Of a stretch of 64,000 nucleotides of DNA, positions 15,987 to 29,852 are shown piece after piece. The number at the start of each line of letters is the position of its first letter. Position 1 is the stretch's first letter. Origin of the DNA: Methyloversatilis universalis FAM5 (GTDB taxonomy: Bacteria > Pseudomonadota > Gammaproteobacteria > Burkholderiales > Rhodocyclaceae); NCBI RefSeq assembly GCF_000214035.2, contig NZ_AFHG01000028.1:124001-188000 (forward strand), in the 5' to 3' direction. A program made the translations under genes and the position numbers. The notes under the pieces were generated by a model. That model ran no database searches. It had not been told where the DNA came from and saw only the letters and a list, made by a program, of their open reading frames with translations.

Positions 15987-16534
15987 TGCGCAGGCTGATG
16001 GCCGGCCTGCTGGCGGCCATGCCGCTGCTGGCGGCGGGCGCCGGCGAACAGTCGCTGGAGGTGTGCTTCAACTACGGCTGCCAGAGCACGCAGACCGTGG
16101 TCTATGCCCCGTCGCAGATGCTGTCTCTGCACAGCGCACTGGACGGCAGCGTGGACGCGGCCGACGAGCGCGGACGGCTGCAGTACGTGCTGGCCCGCAT
16201 GTACCGCTGGGCCGGCGAACAGTCGCCCATCCATGTGGACCGCGCCGGCGACTTCCTCGATGACGAAGCGTACGGGCGCATGGACTGCATCGATCATGCA
16301 CGCACCACCGACCGCATGCTGCAGGCGCTGCAGGCAGTCGGCGCGCTGAAATTTCACCGTGTGATCGACATCCAGCGGCGTACCAGCTGGGTCATCATGC
16401 AGCACTTCAGTGCGGCGATCGAAGACGCGGAAGGTCACCGATATGCGGTCGATACCTGGTTTCGCGACCACGCCGAACCGGCGGTCGTGATGGATCTGAA
16501 CAGATGGAAGGACGGGGGATACCCGGATGAATGA
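15986..16534 (+). CDS. Secreted protein of unknown function, transglutaminase-like candidate
   Basis: A 182-residue protein with an N-terminal signal peptide ([20 protein letters not shown]). Further on, Cys in [10 protein letters not shown], His in [11 protein letters not shown] and Asp in YAVDTWF occur in the order and context of a transglutaminase/papain-like Cys-His-Asp triad. This is a by-eye proposal. The gene overlaps nudJ by 1 nt and mnmA by 8 nt, so it is tightly coupled to both. Two extra Cys (CFNYGC) after the leader could form a periplasmic disulfide. Otherwise not recognised. Confidence 0.7.
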   Translation: MRRLMAGLLAAMPLLAAGAGEQSLEVCFNYGCQSTQTVVYAPSQMLSLHSALDGSVDAADERGRLQYVLARMYRWAGEQSPIHVDRAGDFLDDEAYGRMDCIDHARTTDRMLQALQAVGALKFHRVIDIQRRTSWVIMQHFSAAIEDAEGHRYAVDTWFRDHAEPAVVMDLNRWKDGGYPDE

Positions 16535-17663
16535 AGCACTCGCGGGCATCGCGCCCGGAAATGGTGAAACCGTGGTCGTCGGCCTGTCCGGCGGCGTCGA
16601 TTCCTCGGTGTCGGCGCTGCTGCTGAAGCAGGCCGGCTACCGGGTGGTCGGCCTGTTCATGAAGAACTGGGAAGACGACGACACCGACGAATACTGTTCC
16701 ACCCGGCAGGACCTGATCGACGCGGCGGCGGTGGCCGACGTGATCGGCATCGACCTCGAAGTGGTCAACTTCTCGGCCGAGTACAAGGACCGCGTGTTCG
16801 CCAGCTTCCTGCGCGAGTACCAGGCCGGCCGCACGCCGAATCCGGATGTGCTGTGCAATGCCGAAATCAAGTTCGCCGCTTTCCTCGACCACGCGATGCA
16901 GCTGGGCGCCACCCGCATCGCCACCGGTCACTACGCGCAGGTGCGGGAATTCGAAGGCCGCTTCCAGCTCATGAAGGGCGAAGACGGCACCAAGGACCAG
17001 AGCTATTTCCTGCACCGGCTGAACCAGGCCCAGCTTTCTCGCACGCTGTTTCCGGTCGGTCACCTGTACAAGCGCGACGTGCGCCGCATCGCGGCCGACG
17101 CCGGGCTGGCCAACGCGGCGAAGAAGGACTCGACCGGCATCTGTTTCGTCGGCGAACGTCCCTTCCGTGAATTCCTGCAGCGCTATCTGCCGGTTACGCC
17201 GGGCGAGATCCGCGATCTGGACAGCGAGCGGGTGCTCGGCCAGCACGACGGCCTGATGTACCACACGATAGGCCAGCGCAAGGGGCTGCGCATCGGCGGG
17301 CTCAAGGGCATGGCGGATGACGCCGGCGAGCACGACGCCTGGTACGCGGCGCGCAAGGACATGGAGAAGAACGTGCTGTACGTGGTGCGCGGGCATGACC
17401 ATCCGGCGCTGCTGTCCGGGCGTCTGGTGGCTGCCGACCTGTCCTGGGTGTCCGGCGCCCTGCCGCACACCCACTGGGTCTACGCCGCGAAAACCCGTTA
17501 CCGCCAGCCGGACGCGCCGTGCAGCATCGACGCGGTCGATGCGGACCGCTGCGAAATCGTGTTCGCCGAGCCGCAGTGGGCGGTCACGCCGGGTCAGAGC
17601 GTGGTGGTGTACGAGAGCAAAGTGTGCCTGGGTGGCGGCATCATCGTGTCGGCGGGCGACTGA
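16527..17663 (+). CDS. mnmA: tRNA-specific 2-thiouridylase
   Basis: MnmA uses ATP and persulfide sulfur from the Tus relay to thiolate U34 of tRNA-Lys, -Glu and -Gln. The 378-residue protein has the PP-loop [16 protein letters not shown] near residue 18, catalytic Cys110 in [13 protein letters not shown] and the second active Cys206 in STGICFVGE. The C-terminal beta-barrel ends with [18 protein letters not shown]. The length and all motifs are normal. The start ATG 16527 overlaps the preceding gene by 8 nt. A perfect GC-rich palindrome follows between it and the convergent GST gene. Confidence 0.96.
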   Translation: MNEALAGIAPGNGETVVVGLSGGVDSSVSALLLKQAGYRVVGLFMKNWEDDDTDEYCSTRQDLIDAAAVADVIGIDLEVVNFSAEYKDRVFASFLREYQAGRTPNPDVLCNAEIKFAAFLDHAMQLGATRIATGHYAQVREFEGRFQLMKGEDGTKDQSYFLHRLNQAQLSRTLFPVGHLYKRDVRRIAADAGLANAAKKDSTGICFVGERPFREFLQRYLPVTPGEIRDLDSERVLGQHDGLMYHTIGQRKGLRIGGLKGMADDAGEHDAWYAARKDMEKNVLYVVRGHDHPALLSGRLVAADLSWVSGALPHTHWVYAAKTRYRQPDAPCSIDAVDADRCEIVFAEPQWAVTPGQSVVVYESKVCLGGGIIVSAGD

Positions 17664-17691
17664 AGGCCGGCGAGGCGGGATTCGGGGGGAG

Positions 17692-17711
17692 GGGCGGCAC
17701 CGGTGCCGCCC
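17692..17711. terminator. GC-rich palindrome between convergent genes
   Basis: GGGCGGCACCGGTGCCGCCC is a perfect 20-bp inverted repeat between the mnmA and GST stops. There is no T tract, so intrinsic termination is uncertain. It could act as a transcript-stabilising hairpin for both. Confidence 0.4.
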
Positions 17712-17716
17712 GTGCA

Positions 17717-18325
17717 TCAGTCGTGCGGAACGGTGTCGCTGAAGGAGGCGCGCTGCAGCAGCTTGTCCTGCAGACGGGCCAGATTGGGATGGGCGCCGCG
17801 CCAGTCCAGCGCGGGCTGGCGGAAGTCGAGATAGCCCAGCGCGCAGCCGACCGCGATGTCAGCCAGCGAAATGGCGGTACCGTGACACCACGCATCGTCG
17901 CCGAGGTCGGCCGCAAGCGCGGCCAGAGCGCGTTCGATCTTCAGCTGCTGACGGGCGATCCAGCCCTCGCTGCGTTCGCCGTCGGCCCGTCGTCCTTCCA
18001 GCAGGATGGCCACCGCGGCGTCGATCAGGCCGTCGGCCAGCGCCTCCCAGCGCTTGACCAGCGCCCGCTCGCGCGCCGGCGCGGGCAGCAGCTTGTTGTT
18101 GGGTGCGACACCGTCGAGGTATTCGACGATCACGCGGGAATCGAACAGGCGGGTGTCGTCGTCCAGCACCAGCACCGGAATCTTGCCCAGCGGGTTCAGA
18201 TCGGGCACGCCCGAGCTGTCGGTCCACGGCGAATCGATCACGAGTTCGCAGTCGATCTTCTTTTCGGCAAGCACGACGCGCGTCTTGCGCACGTAGGGGC
18301 TGGTATACGAACCGACGAGTTTCAT
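17717..18325 (-). CDS. Glutathione S-transferase family protein
   Basis: A 202-residue GST. The N-terminal thioredoxin fold starts MKLVGSYTSPYVRKTRVVLAEKKI, with Ser9 (TSP) in the position of the glutathione-activating residue. NPLGKIPVLVLDDDTRLFDSRVI holds the cis-Pro and the Asp-Ser gamma-glutamyl contact. The C-terminal helical domain carries ISLADIAVG. It resembles the bacterial YibF group. It is a single gene convergent with mnmA and divergent from purB. The substrate is unknown. Confidence 0.87.
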   Translation of the reverse strand: MKLVGSYTSPYVRKTRVVLAEKKIDCELVIDSPWTDSSGVPDLNPLGKIPVLVLDDDTRLFDSRVIVEYLDGVAPNNKLLPAPARERALVKRWEALADGLIDAAVAILLEGRRADGERSEGWIARQQLKIERALAALAADLGDDAWCHGTAISLADIAVGCALGYLDFRQPALDWRGAHPNLARLQDKLLQRASFSDTVPHD

Positions 18326-18341
18326 GGACGGTACCGATTGA

Positions 18342-19844
<1,503 letters not shown>

Positions 19845-19918
19845 TCCTGCCGGGGCCGCCGCGCCGTCCCGCCCTGCGGGGCGTGCGACGGCCCCGCTCA
19901 ATTCATCGAGGACTATCC

Positions 19919-20239
19919 ATGAGTTTTGCCGACACCCTGAAGACGCTGCCCGGCGTGTCCCACCTGTCCGCCATCCAGCTGCTGGACGCCGCCGGCGAGG
20001 TGGTCGCCACCATCGAGAACAAGCCGGGTCAGGCCGGTTCGCTGGCGGTGTACAACCATCTGGCCCAGCTGCACGGCGCGATCAATGCCGACGCGGCGAA
20101 GCAGGGGCTGGACATCTACGGCGAGCACACCGCCGATGCGCAGGCCAATCCGGGCAAGCATCCGAACATCGACCGCCTGATCGAACTGATCGCCAGCGGT
20201 GCGACGCTGCGCGTGAAGCAGGTGTTCGCCCAGCCCTGA
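19919..20239 (+). CDS. DUF2322 family protein
   Basis: A 106-residue soluble protein (MSFADTLKTLPGVSHLSAIQ...). It has the short beta-rich start with LLDAAGEVVATIENKPG and the conserved C-terminal NPGKHPNIDRLIELI that mark DUF2322, a small proteobacterial family without known function. It lies 74 nt after purB on the same strand and is closed by a strong bidirectional terminator. Confidence 0.8.
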   Translation: MSFADTLKTLPGVSHLSAIQLLDAAGEVVATIENKPGQAGSLAVYNHLAQLHGAINADAAKQGLDIYGEHTADAQANPGKHPNIDRLIELIASGATLRVKQVFAQP

Positions 20240-20253
20240 TTCAGGCGGGCGCC

Positions 20254-20288
20254 CAACAAAAAACCCGGCCGAGGCCGGGTTTTTGTTG
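20254..20288. terminator. Bidirectional intrinsic terminator
   Basis: The stem AAACCCGGCC / GGCCGGGTTT is flanked by an A run on the left and a T run on the right (20280-20284). It therefore works for the plus-strand DUF2322 gene and for the minus-strand secDF operon, which converge here. Confidence 0.85.
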
Positions 20289-20305
20289 TCTGCTGAGGGT
20301 CCGCC

Positions 20306-21244
20306 TCAGACCACCGCTTCCTGCTTCTGCTTGGGCGGCTTCACCAGCTGTTCGCGCTTGACGCCCAGCCACATCACCAGCGGGCTGGCCACCAGCACCG
20401 ACGAGTAGATGCCGAAGCAGATGCCGATGGTGAGCGCCACCGCGAAGTAGTGCAGGGCCTGGCCGCCGAACAGCAGCATGGACAGCACCATCATCTGGGT
20501 CGACCCGTGGGTGATGATGGTGCGCGAAATCGTGCTGGTGATCGCATGGTCCAGCACCTGCGGCACGGTCATCGTGCGCTTGCGCGGATTGCGGAACACT
20601 TCGCGCACCCGGTCGAACACCACCACCGATTCGTTCACCGAGTAGCCCAGCACCGCCAGCACCGCCGCCAGCACCGGCAGCGAGAACTCCCACTGGAAGG
20701 CGGCGAAGAAGCCCAGGATGATGACCACGTCGTGCAGGTTGGCGATGATGGCCGATACCGCGAAACGCCACTCGAAACGCATGGCCAGGTAGAGCACGAT
20801 GCCGAAAATCACCAGCATCAGCGCCAGCGAGCCGTCGGCGGCCAGTTCCTTGCCCACCTGCGGGCCGACGTACTCGACCCGGCGCAGTTCGGCTTTCGGG
20901 CCTTCGGCCTTGTCCAGCGTCGCCATCACCTGCTGGCTCACCTTGGCCGAATCGGTGTCCTTGACCAGCGGCAGGCGGATCATCACGTCGCGCGCGGTGC
21001 CGAAGTTCTGCACCTGCGGATCGCTGAAGCCGCTGTCGGTCAGCGCCTTGCGGACGGTTTCGAGATTGGGTGCCTCGCTGTAGTTCACCTCCATCAGCGT
21101 GCCGCCGGTGAATTCCACCGACAGGTGCAGGCCGCGCGTGGCGAGGAAGAACACCGCGAGCAGGAAGGTGATGACCGAAATGGCGTTGAACACCAGCGCA
21201 TGGCGCATGAAGGGGATGTCGCGCCGGATACGGAAGAATTCCAT
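20306..21244 (-). CDS. secF: Protein translocase subunit SecF
   Basis: A 312-residue inner-membrane protein that works with SecD and YajC to pull secreted proteins through SecYEG using the proton gradient. It has an N-terminal membrane helix (about 17-37), a periplasmic domain opening with GLHLSVEFTGGTLMEV, and five further helices in the second half, including the RND-type GYSVNESVVVFDRVREVFR loop and TISRTIITHGST. It is 26 nt downstream of secD and the last gene of the queA-tgt-yajC-secD-secF operon. Confidence 0.96.
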   Translation of the reverse strand: MEFFRIRRDIPFMRHALVFNAISVITFLLAVFFLATRGLHLSVEFTGGTLMEVNYSEAPNLETVRKALTDSGFSDPQVQNFGTARDVMIRLPLVKDTDSAKVSQQVMATLDKAEGPKAELRRVEYVGPQVGKELAADGSLALMLVIFGIVLYLAMRFEWRFAVSAIIANLHDVVIILGFFAAFQWEFSLPVLAAVLAVLGYSVNESVVVFDRVREVFRNPRKRTMTVPQVLDHAITSTISRTIITHGSTQMMVLSMLLFGGQALHYFAVALTIGICFGIYSSVLVASPLVMWLGVKREQLVKPPKQKQEAVV

Positions 21245-21270
21245 GGCTGTTCAGCTTTCCTTGTATGCGA

Positions 21271-23121
21271 TTACGCGCCGGTGCCCGGCTTCCAGACGGT
21301 GCCGATGGACACCTTCTCGAGCTTGCGGGCACGGCCATAGACCAGATTCACCAGCGCACGCGACACCACCACCGCGCTGAACATCGAGGTCAGGATGCCC
21401 AGGCAGTGCACCACCGCGAAGCCGCGCACCGGGCCGGAACCGAAGATGAGCAGCGCCAGGCCGGCGATCAGCGTGGTGATGTTGGAGTCGAGAATGGTCG
21501 CCCAGGCGCGGTCGTAGCCGGCGGAGATCGCCGCCTGCGGACTCACGCCATTGCGCAGTTCCTCGCGCACCCGCTCGTTGATCAGCACGTTGGCGTCGAT
21601 CGCCATGCCCAGCGTGAGCGCGATCGCGGCGATGCCGGGCAGCGTCAGCGTGGCCTGCAGCAGCGACAGCAGCGCGATCAGGAACAGCAGGTTGGCGGCC
21701 AGCGCGGCGGACGAAATGAAGCCGAACACCATGTAGTAGCCGATCATGAACACCGCGATCGCGATGAAGCCCCACAGCGTCGAGTGGAAGCCCTTGTCGA
21801 TGTTCTCTGCGCCCAGCGACGGGCCGATCACGCGTTCCTCGATGATGTCCATCGGCGCGGCCAGCGCGCCGGAGCGGATCAGGATGGCCAGCGTGTTGGT
21901 TTCCTGCGGGCTGAACTGGCCGGTGATCTGGAAGCGGTCACCGAACTCGCCCTGGATGGTGGCGACCGAAATGGCTTCGCCGCGGCCCTTCTCGAACAGC
22001 AGAATGGCCATCATCTTCTTCAGGTTTTCGCGGGTGACCGTGCGCATGATGCGGCCGCCGGTCGAATCCAGCTTCACCGCGACCGCCGGACGGTTGGCGT
22101 CGTCGAACGAGGCCTGGGCGGTTTCGAAGCGCTCACCGGTCAGGATGACCTGCTTGCGTACCGGCACCTGGGTCACCACGCCGTTGCGCGCGCGCTCCGG
22201 ATAGACCTCGAGGCCTTCCGCGTTGCCGCTGATCATGGCTTCCTGGTCGACCAGGCGCACTTCCAGCGTGGCGGTGCGGCCGATCAGATCCTTGGCCTTG
22301 GCCACGTCCTGCACACCCGGGAGCTGGACGACGATGCGGTCCGCGCCCTGCTGCTGGATGATGGGTTCGGCCACGCCCAGTTCGTTCACGCGCTTCTGCA
22401 GCGTCAGGATGTTCTGCTTGATCGCCGATTCGCGGATGTCCTTCTCGGCGATCTGTTTCATGCGGCCGGTCAGCACGAAATCTGCGCCGGATTCGCTGAG
22501 CGTCCACGCCAGATCGGGCAGGGTGTCCTCCACCTTGCCGCGCGCCGCGTCGCGGCCCTCGGCATCGCGGAAATGCAGCGTGATGGTGTCGCCCTCGCGG
22601 TTGATGCCGCCATGACGCACATTCTTCTCGCGCAGCTGGATGCGCAGGTCGGAAGCCATCGAATCGAGGCGCTTGGTCATTGCGCCCTTCATGTCGACCT
22701 GCAGCAGGAAGTGCACGCCACCGCGCAGATCCAGACCCAGATACATCGGCTTGGCGCCGGCGTGCGACAGCCAGGACGGCGACTTGGACAGCAGGTTCAG
22801 CGCCACCACGTATTTGGCATCGGCCGCGTCCGGGTTGAGCGCCTTCTCGAGCACGTCGCGGGTCTTGAGCTGGGTGTCGGTGTCGGCCAGACGCACCCGC
22901 ACGCCGCTGTTGTCCAGCGTGATACCGGTGTGGGGGATGGCGGCGTCCTTCAGCGTGCTCTCGACCTGGGACATCAGGTTCGCGTCCAGCGTGACGCCGG
23001 TGCGCGTGGTCGATACCTGCACGGCAGGGGCCTCGCCGTAGAAATTGGGCAGCGTGTAGATCAGCCCGAGCAGCAGCGCCACGATCACCAGCGCGTTTTT
23101 CCAGAGCGGGTAGCGGTTCAT
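21271..23121 (-). CDS. secD: Protein translocase subunit SecD
   Basis: SecD, 616 residues, is the partner of SecF. It has one N-terminal membrane helix (NALVIVALLLGLIYTLPNFYGEAPAVQV), the P1 periplasmic region with GLDLRGGVHFLLQVD, and a C-terminal block of five helices containing TLGMAIDANVLINERVREE, the RND signature. Length and motifs match other betaproteobacterial SecD. It lies 61 nt downstream of yajC. Confidence 0.97.
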   Translation of the reverse strand: MNRYPLWKNALVIVALLLGLIYTLPNFYGEAPAVQVSTTRTGVTLDANLMSQVESTLKDAAIPHTGITLDNSGVRVRLADTDTQLKTRDVLEKALNPDAADAKYVVALNLLSKSPSWLSHAGAKPMYLGLDLRGGVHFLLQVDMKGAMTKRLDSMASDLRIQLREKNVRHGGINREGDTITLHFRDAEGRDAARGKVEDTLPDLAWTLSESGADFVLTGRMKQIAEKDIRESAIKQNILTLQKRVNELGVAEPIIQQQGADRIVVQLPGVQDVAKAKDLIGRTATLEVRLVDQEAMISGNAEGLEVYPERARNGVVTQVPVRKQVILTGERFETAQASFDDANRPAVAVKLDSTGGRIMRTVTRENLKKMMAILLFEKGRGEAISVATIQGEFGDRFQITGQFSPQETNTLAILIRSGALAAPMDIIEERVIGPSLGAENIDKGFHSTLWGFIAIAVFMIGYYMVFGFISSAALAANLLFLIALLSLLQATLTLPGIAAIALTLGMAIDANVLINERVREELRNGVSPQAAISAGYDRAWATILDSNITTLIAGLALLIFGSGPVRGFAVVHCLGILTSMFSAVVVSRALVNLVYGRARKLEKVSIGTVWKPGTGA

Positions 23122-23182
23122 TGCGAGGCAGGAACGGAAAGGGGAGGAAGACCGGCGGACGGCGTCCGCCGGCGGCGAGGGC

Positions 23183-23512
23183 TTACAGCGCCTTCAGCGT
23201 GCCCTTGGGCAGCACGGTGGAGACAGCCTGACGCTGGACGGTGATTTCGACGTTCGGCGCCACTTCGACGCTGACGAAGTTGTCACCGACCTTGACGATG
23301 CGGCCGGCCACACCGCCCTGGGTGACGACTTCGTCGCCCTTGGCCAGCGCTTCGACCATGGCCTTGTGTTCCTTCGCGCGCTTCATCTGCGGGCGGATCA
23401 TCAGGAACCACAGCACCACGAACATCAGGATGATGGGCAGGAAGCCCATGATGCCACCGGTCGGATCGGCAGCGGCGCCGGCAGCCTGGGCGTAGGCGGG
23501 GGAAATGAGCAC
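23183..23512 (-). CDS. yajC: Preprotein translocase subunit YajC
   Basis: A 109-residue, single-pass membrane protein. Its helix GFLPIILMFVVLWFLMIRPQMKRAKEH (about 24-50) with the RPQ-K motif is diagnostic of YajC. The cytoplasmic part GDEVVTQGGVAGRIVKV follows. It associates with SecDF at the translocon. It is third in the operon after queA and tgt. Confidence 0.95.
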   Translation of the reverse strand: MLISPAYAQAAGAAADPTGGIMGFLPIILMFVVLWFLMIRPQMKRAKEHKAMVEALAKGDEVVTQGGVAGRIVKVGDNFVSVEVAPNVEITVQRQAVSTVLPKGTLKAL

Positions 23513-23604
23513 AGGGGTCTCCGCGGGTAATTATTGGAAAGCTCGCGAGTATATCAGCCGCGTCCGACAGGCCCGGGATGCACGAATTCCCCGGGCCGTC
23601 CGGC

Positions 23605-25756
<2,152 letters not shown>

Positions 25757-25812
25757 GGCGTAAAAGGAGGCGGAAAAGCGCGAAAAAACCGCGCATTGTA
25801 CCGCTGGTGGCC

Positions 25813-25842
25813 TTGCCGGACCGCAGCGGCAGCCCGCATAAT
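25813..25842 (+). promoter_or_regulatory. Promoter of tRNA-Leu
   Basis: TTGCCG (25813-25818), an 18-bp spacer and CATAAT (25837-25842) stand 14 nt before the tRNA 5' end. Confidence 0.5.
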
Positions 25843-25856
25843 CCGCCTCCTTCCCG

Positions 25857-25941
25857 GCCGGGATGGCGGAATCGGTAGACGCAGCGGATTCAAAATCCGC
25901 CGCCGCAAGGTGTGGGGGTTCGAGTCCCCCTCCCGGCACCA
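25857..25941 (+). tRNA. tRNA-Leu(CAA), reads UUG
   Basis: 85 nt including an encoded CCA. The acceptor stem GCCGGGA pairs with TCCCGGC. The anticodon loop TTCAAAA in stem GCGGA/TCCGC gives anticodon CAA. A long variable arm (class II) and GGTTCGAGTCC T-arm are present. Confidence 0.96.
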
Positions 25942-26076
25942 GGGCGCGATGCGGCTTTCTGCCCATCCCACCCGAAGCAGGGCCCGGATGTGCGTTTGCG
26001 CCGCGCACTATCGGCGTGCCTGTCGTGCACAGGTATACTTGCGCGTTTCCCACGCGCATCCGCTTCCGTCCATCCC

Positions 26077-27018
26077 GTGCAGGTCTTCCGCGCAATCCCT
26101 TCGGTCGCTGACAGGCCGGTCGTTCTGACCATCGGCAATTTCGATGGCGTGCACCTCGGCCACCGGGCGCTGCTGGCCCAGCTGGCGGCGAAGGCGCACG
26201 CGCTGGGCGTGCCGGCCGCGGTGATGACCTTCGAGCCGCATCCGCGTGAATTCTTCATGCACGAGAAGCGGCCGACCCGGCTCACCAGCCTGCGCGAAAA
26301 GCTGGAGCTGTTCCGGCAGGCCGGCGTCGAGCGGGTGTACGTCTGCCGCTTCAATGCCCGCTTCGCCGCCCTGAGCGCCCATGCCTTCGTGGACGACCTG
26401 CTGGTGCGCGGGCTGGCGGTGCGCCACCTCATCATCGGCGACGATTTCCGCTTCGGCCGAGGCCGCGAAGGCGATTTCCAGCGGCTGCGCGAAGCCGGCG
26501 AACTGCACGGCTTTGGCGTAGCCAGCATGGACACGGTGGAGATCGGCGGCGAGCGCGCCTCCAGTTCCGCCGTGCGCGAGGCGCTGGAGCAGGGCGATCT
26601 GGCCCGCGCCCAGCGCCTGCTCGGTCGCCCGTACGCGATCAGCGGCCGGGTGGAGCACGGCCAGAAGATCGGTCGCCAGCTCGGCTTCCCGACGGCCAAC
26701 ATCCAGCTCAAGCACCGTTCGCTGCCGCTGTCCGGCATCTATGCGGCGACCGTCACCGGTGGTGGGCTGTCGAATGCGCCGGGCGCGGCAAGCGTGGGCG
26801 TGCGCCCGACGATTGCCGACGGGCTGCGGCCGACCTGCGAGGTCTATGTGCTGGACCGCGAGGTTGATTTGTACGACGAGCACGTGTCCGTGCGCTTCTG
26901 TCACAAGCTGCGCGACGAAGCGCGCTACGAAGGCCTGGAGGCACTGCGCGAAGCGATCGCGCAGGACGTGGCGAACACGCGCGCGTGGTTCGCCGAAAAC
27001 CCGATTTCCGAAGACTGA
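26077..27018 (+). CDS. ribF: Bifunctional riboflavin kinase / FAD synthetase (GTG start)
   Basis: RibF phosphorylates riboflavin to FMN and adenylates FMN to FAD. The 313-residue protein starts at GTG 26077 ([29 protein letters not shown]). The nucleotidyltransferase motif [10 protein letters not shown] and FEPHPREFF lie in the first half, with [15 protein letters not shown] after them. The flavokinase domain carries [11 protein letters not shown] and the catalytic C-terminal acidic region. No in-frame ATG offers the conserved N-terminus. It is 15 nt upstream of ileS, the order seen in E. coli. Confidence 0.95.
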   Translation: MQVFRAIPSVADRPVVLTIGNFDGVHLGHRALLAQLAAKAHALGVPAAVMTFEPHPREFFMHEKRPTRLTSLREKLELFRQAGVERVYVCRFNARFAALSAHAFVDDLLVRGLAVRHLIIGDDFRFGRGREGDFQRLREAGELHGFGVASMDTVEIGGERASSSAVREALEQGDLARAQRLLGRPYAISGRVEHGQKIGRQLGFPTANIQLKHRSLPLSGIYAATVTGGGLSNAPGAASVGVRPTIADGLRPTCEVYVLDREVDLYDEHVSVRFCHKLRDEARYEGLEALREAIAQDVANTRAWFAENPISED

Positions 27019-27033
27019 ACCTGGCTGATCAAG

Positions 27034-29847
27034 ATGGCTGATTACCGCACGACGCTGAACCTGCCCGACACCGCCTTTCCGATGCGCGGCGACCTGCCCA
27101 AGCGCGAACCCGGCTGGGTTCAGCAGTGGCAGCAGAGCCAGCTCTACAAGCGCATCCGCGAGAAGGCGGCCGGCCGCCCGAAGTTCGTGCTGCACGACGG
27201 CCCGCCCTACGCGAACGGCGACATTCACCTCGGCCACGCGGTGAACAAGATCCTGAAGGACATCATCGTCCGCTCGAAAACGCTGGCCGGTTTCGACGCG
27301 CCCTACGTGCCCGGCTGGGACTGCCACGGCCTGCCTATCGAGCACCAGATCGAGAAGAAGCACGGCAAGAACCTGCCGGCATCCGAAGTGCGCAAGCTGT
27401 GCCGTGCCTTCGCCGGCGAGCAGGTGGAGATCCAGAAGAAGGGTTTCATCCGCCTCGGCGTGCTGGCCGACTGGGACCGCCCCTACCGCACGATGGATTT
27501 CGGCAACGAGGCCGGCGAAATCCGCGCGCTGGCCGAAATGGTGAAGAAGGGCTGGGTGTATCGCGGCCTGAAGCCGGTGAACTGGTGTTTCGACTGCGGA
27601 TCGGCGCTGGCCGAAGCCGAGGTCGAGTACCAGGACAAGGGCAGCCCGGCGGTCGATGTCGGCTTCCCGGTCAGTGAGCGCGAGCGCGGCCGGCTGGCCG
27701 CCGCCTTCGGTCTGGCCGAACTGCCGGCAGGCAGCGTGCATGCGGTGATCTGGACCACCACGCCGTGGACCATTCCGGCCAACCAGGCGCTGAACATGCA
27801 CCCGGAGCATGTGTATGCGCTGGTGCAGACCGACGCCGGCTGTCTGGTGCTGGCCGAGGCGCTGGTCGAACAGAGCCTGAAGCGCTTCGGCCGCGAAGGC
27901 CGCGTGCTGGCCACCGCAACCGGCGACAAGCTGGAGCGCATCGCCTTCCATCATCCGCTGTACGAGCGCGAGTCGCCGGTGTTTCTGGCCGACTACGTCG
28001 GCCTCGACGCCGGCACCGGCATCGTGCATTGCGCGCCGGCCTATGGCGTGGATGACTTCAACTCCTGCATGAAGAACGGCCTGACCGTGGCCGACGTGCT
28101 GAATCCGGTGCAGAGCAACGGCGTGTACGCCGAGTCGCTGCCCTTCTTCGGCGGCCTGCACATCTGGAAGGCGAACCCGGTCATCGTGGACAAGCTGGCC
28201 GAGGTCGGCGCGCTGTTCTCGCACGAGAAGATCCAGCACAGCTATATGCACTGCTGGCGCCACAAGACGCCGCTGATTTACCGCGCCACCGCGCAGTGGT
28301 TCGTCGGCATGGACCTGAAGCCGGAAGGCGGACCCAGCCTGCGTGAGTCGGCGCTGAAGGCGATCGAGGACACCGCTTTCTACCCGGACTGGGGCAAGGC
28401 GCGGCTGGCGGCGATGATCGCCAACCGGCCGGACTGGTGCATTTCCCGCCAGCGCAACTGGGGCGTGCCGATTCCGTTCTTCATCCATCGCGAAAGCGGC
28501 GAACTGCATCCGCGTACGGTCGAACTGATGGAAGCGGTGGCGCAGCGCGTTGACGCCGAAGGCATCGACGCCTGGTTCAATCTCGATGCGGCCGAACTGC
28601 TGGGCGCCGACGCGGCGCAGTACGAGAAGATCAGCGACACGCTGGACGTGTGGTTCGATTCCGGCGCCACCCACTGGCACGTGCTGCGCGGCTCGCACGC
28701 CGGTCTTGCGCGCACCGACGGCGGTCCGGTGGCCGACCTCTACCTCGAAGGGTCGGACCAGCACCGTGGCTGGTTCCATTCCTCGCTGCTGACCGGCTGC
28801 GCGATCGACGGTCAGGCGCCTTACCGCGCGCTGCTGACGCACGGCTTCACGGTCGACGCGCAGGGCCGCAAGATGTCGAAGTCGCTCGGCAACGGCATCG
28901 AGCCGCAGGAAGTCGGCAACAAGCTGGGCATCGAAATCCTGCGCCTGTGGCTGGCTTCGACCGATTACTCGGGCGAACTGTCGATCTCGAAGGAAATTCT
29001 CGACCGCGTGGTCGAAACCTACCGCCGGCTGCGCAACACGGTGCGCTTCCTGCTCGCCAACATCGCCGATTTCGACGCGCAGGCCGACATGCTGCCGGCC
29101 GACCAGTGGCTCACCATCGACCGCTATGCGCTGGCGCTGACGCGCGACCTGCAGGCGCGCGTGACCGCTGATTACGACCAGTACGAATTCCACCGCGTGG
29201 TGCAGGCGCTGCAGCACTTCGCGTCGGAAGATCTCGGCGCCTTCTACCTCGACGTGCTGAAGGACCGCCTGTACACGACCGCACCGGGTTCGCATGCCCG
29301 CCGTTCGGCGCAGTCGGCGCTGTGGCACATCACCCAGACCCTGGTGCGCCTGATGGCGCCGGTGCTGGCTTTCACCGCCGAGGAAATCTGGACCGTGCTC
29401 GGCGACAAGGCGGCCGACAGCGTCATGTTCACCACCTGGCACGTGCTGCCGGAGCAGGCGGACGAAGCGGCGCTGATGGCGCGCTGGAGCCGCATCCGTG
29501 CGCTGCGGGCGGAATCGGCCCGGGTGCTGGAAAGCCTGCGGTCTGAAGGCGGCATCGGTTCGTCGCTGCAGGCCGAGGTCGAGGTGCGTGCCGCCGGCGA
29601 GCTGCATGACGATCTGGCCGCACTGGGCGACGACCTGCGTTTCGTGCTCATCACCTCGGCTGCGTCGCTGCTGAAGGCCGACAGCGAAGCGGAGCAGGGC
29701 GTCACCGCGCGCCCGAGCACGCACGCCAAGTGCGCCCGCTGCTGGCACTACCGCGCCGATGTGGGCAGTCATGCCGAACATCCGGAACTGTGCGGCCGTT
29801 GCGATGCCAATCTGCACGGTGCGGGCGAGACCCGCGTACACGCCTGA
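27034..29847 (+). CDS. ileS: Isoleucyl-tRNA synthetase
   Basis: A class I aminoacyl-tRNA synthetase of 937 residues. The HIGH motif appears as [16 protein letters not shown] (about residues 55-70), the editing domain CP1 has [11 protein letters not shown], and KMSKS lies in [14 protein letters not shown] (about 610). The C-terminus ends in a zinc finger (CARCWHYR...CGRCDAN), typical of bacterial-type IleS. A single standard gene, first of the ileS-lspA-fkpB-ispH run. Confidence 0.98.
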   Translation: MADYRTTLNLPDTAFPMRGDLPKREPGWVQQWQQSQLYKRIREKAAGRPKFVLHDGPPYANGDIHLGHAVNKILKDIIVRSKTLAGFDAPYVPGWDCHGLPIEHQIEKKHGKNLPASEVRKLCRAFAGEQVEIQKKGFIRLGVLADWDRPYRTMDFGNEAGEIRALAEMVKKGWVYRGLKPVNWCFDCGSALAEAEVEYQDKGSPAVDVGFPVSERERGRLAAAFGLAELPAGSVHAVIWTTTPWTIPANQALNMHPEHVYALVQTDAGCLVLAEALVEQSLKRFGREGRVLATATGDKLERIAFHHPLYERESPVFLADYVGLDAGTGIVHCAPAYGVDDFNSCMKNGLTVADVLNPVQSNGVYAESLPFFGGLHIWKANPVIVDKLAEVGALFSHEKIQHSYMHCWRHKTPLIYRATAQWFVGMDLKPEGGPSLRESALKAIEDTAFYPDWGKARLAAMIANRPDWCISRQRNWGVPIPFFIHRESGELHPRTVELMEAVAQRVDAEGIDAWFNLDAAELLGADAAQYEKISDTLDVWFDSGATHWHVLRGSHAGLARTDGGPVADLYLEGSDQHRGWFHSSLLTGCAIDGQAPYRALLTHGFTVDAQGRKMSKSLGNGIEPQEVGNKLGIEILRLWLASTDYSGELSISKEILDRVVETYRRLRNTVRFLLANIADFDAQADMLPADQWLTIDRYALALTRDLQARVTADYDQYEFHRVVQALQHFASEDLGAFYLDVLKDRLYTTAPGSHARRSAQSALWHITQTLVRLMAPVLAFTAEEIWTVLGDKAADSVMFTTWHVLPEQADEAALMARWSRIRALRAESARVLESLRSEGGIGSSLQAEVEVRAAGELHDDLAALGDDLRFVLITSAASLLKADSEAEQGVTARPSTHAKCARCWHYRADVGSHAEHPELCGRCDANLHGAGETRVHA

Positions 29848-29852
29848 AAACG

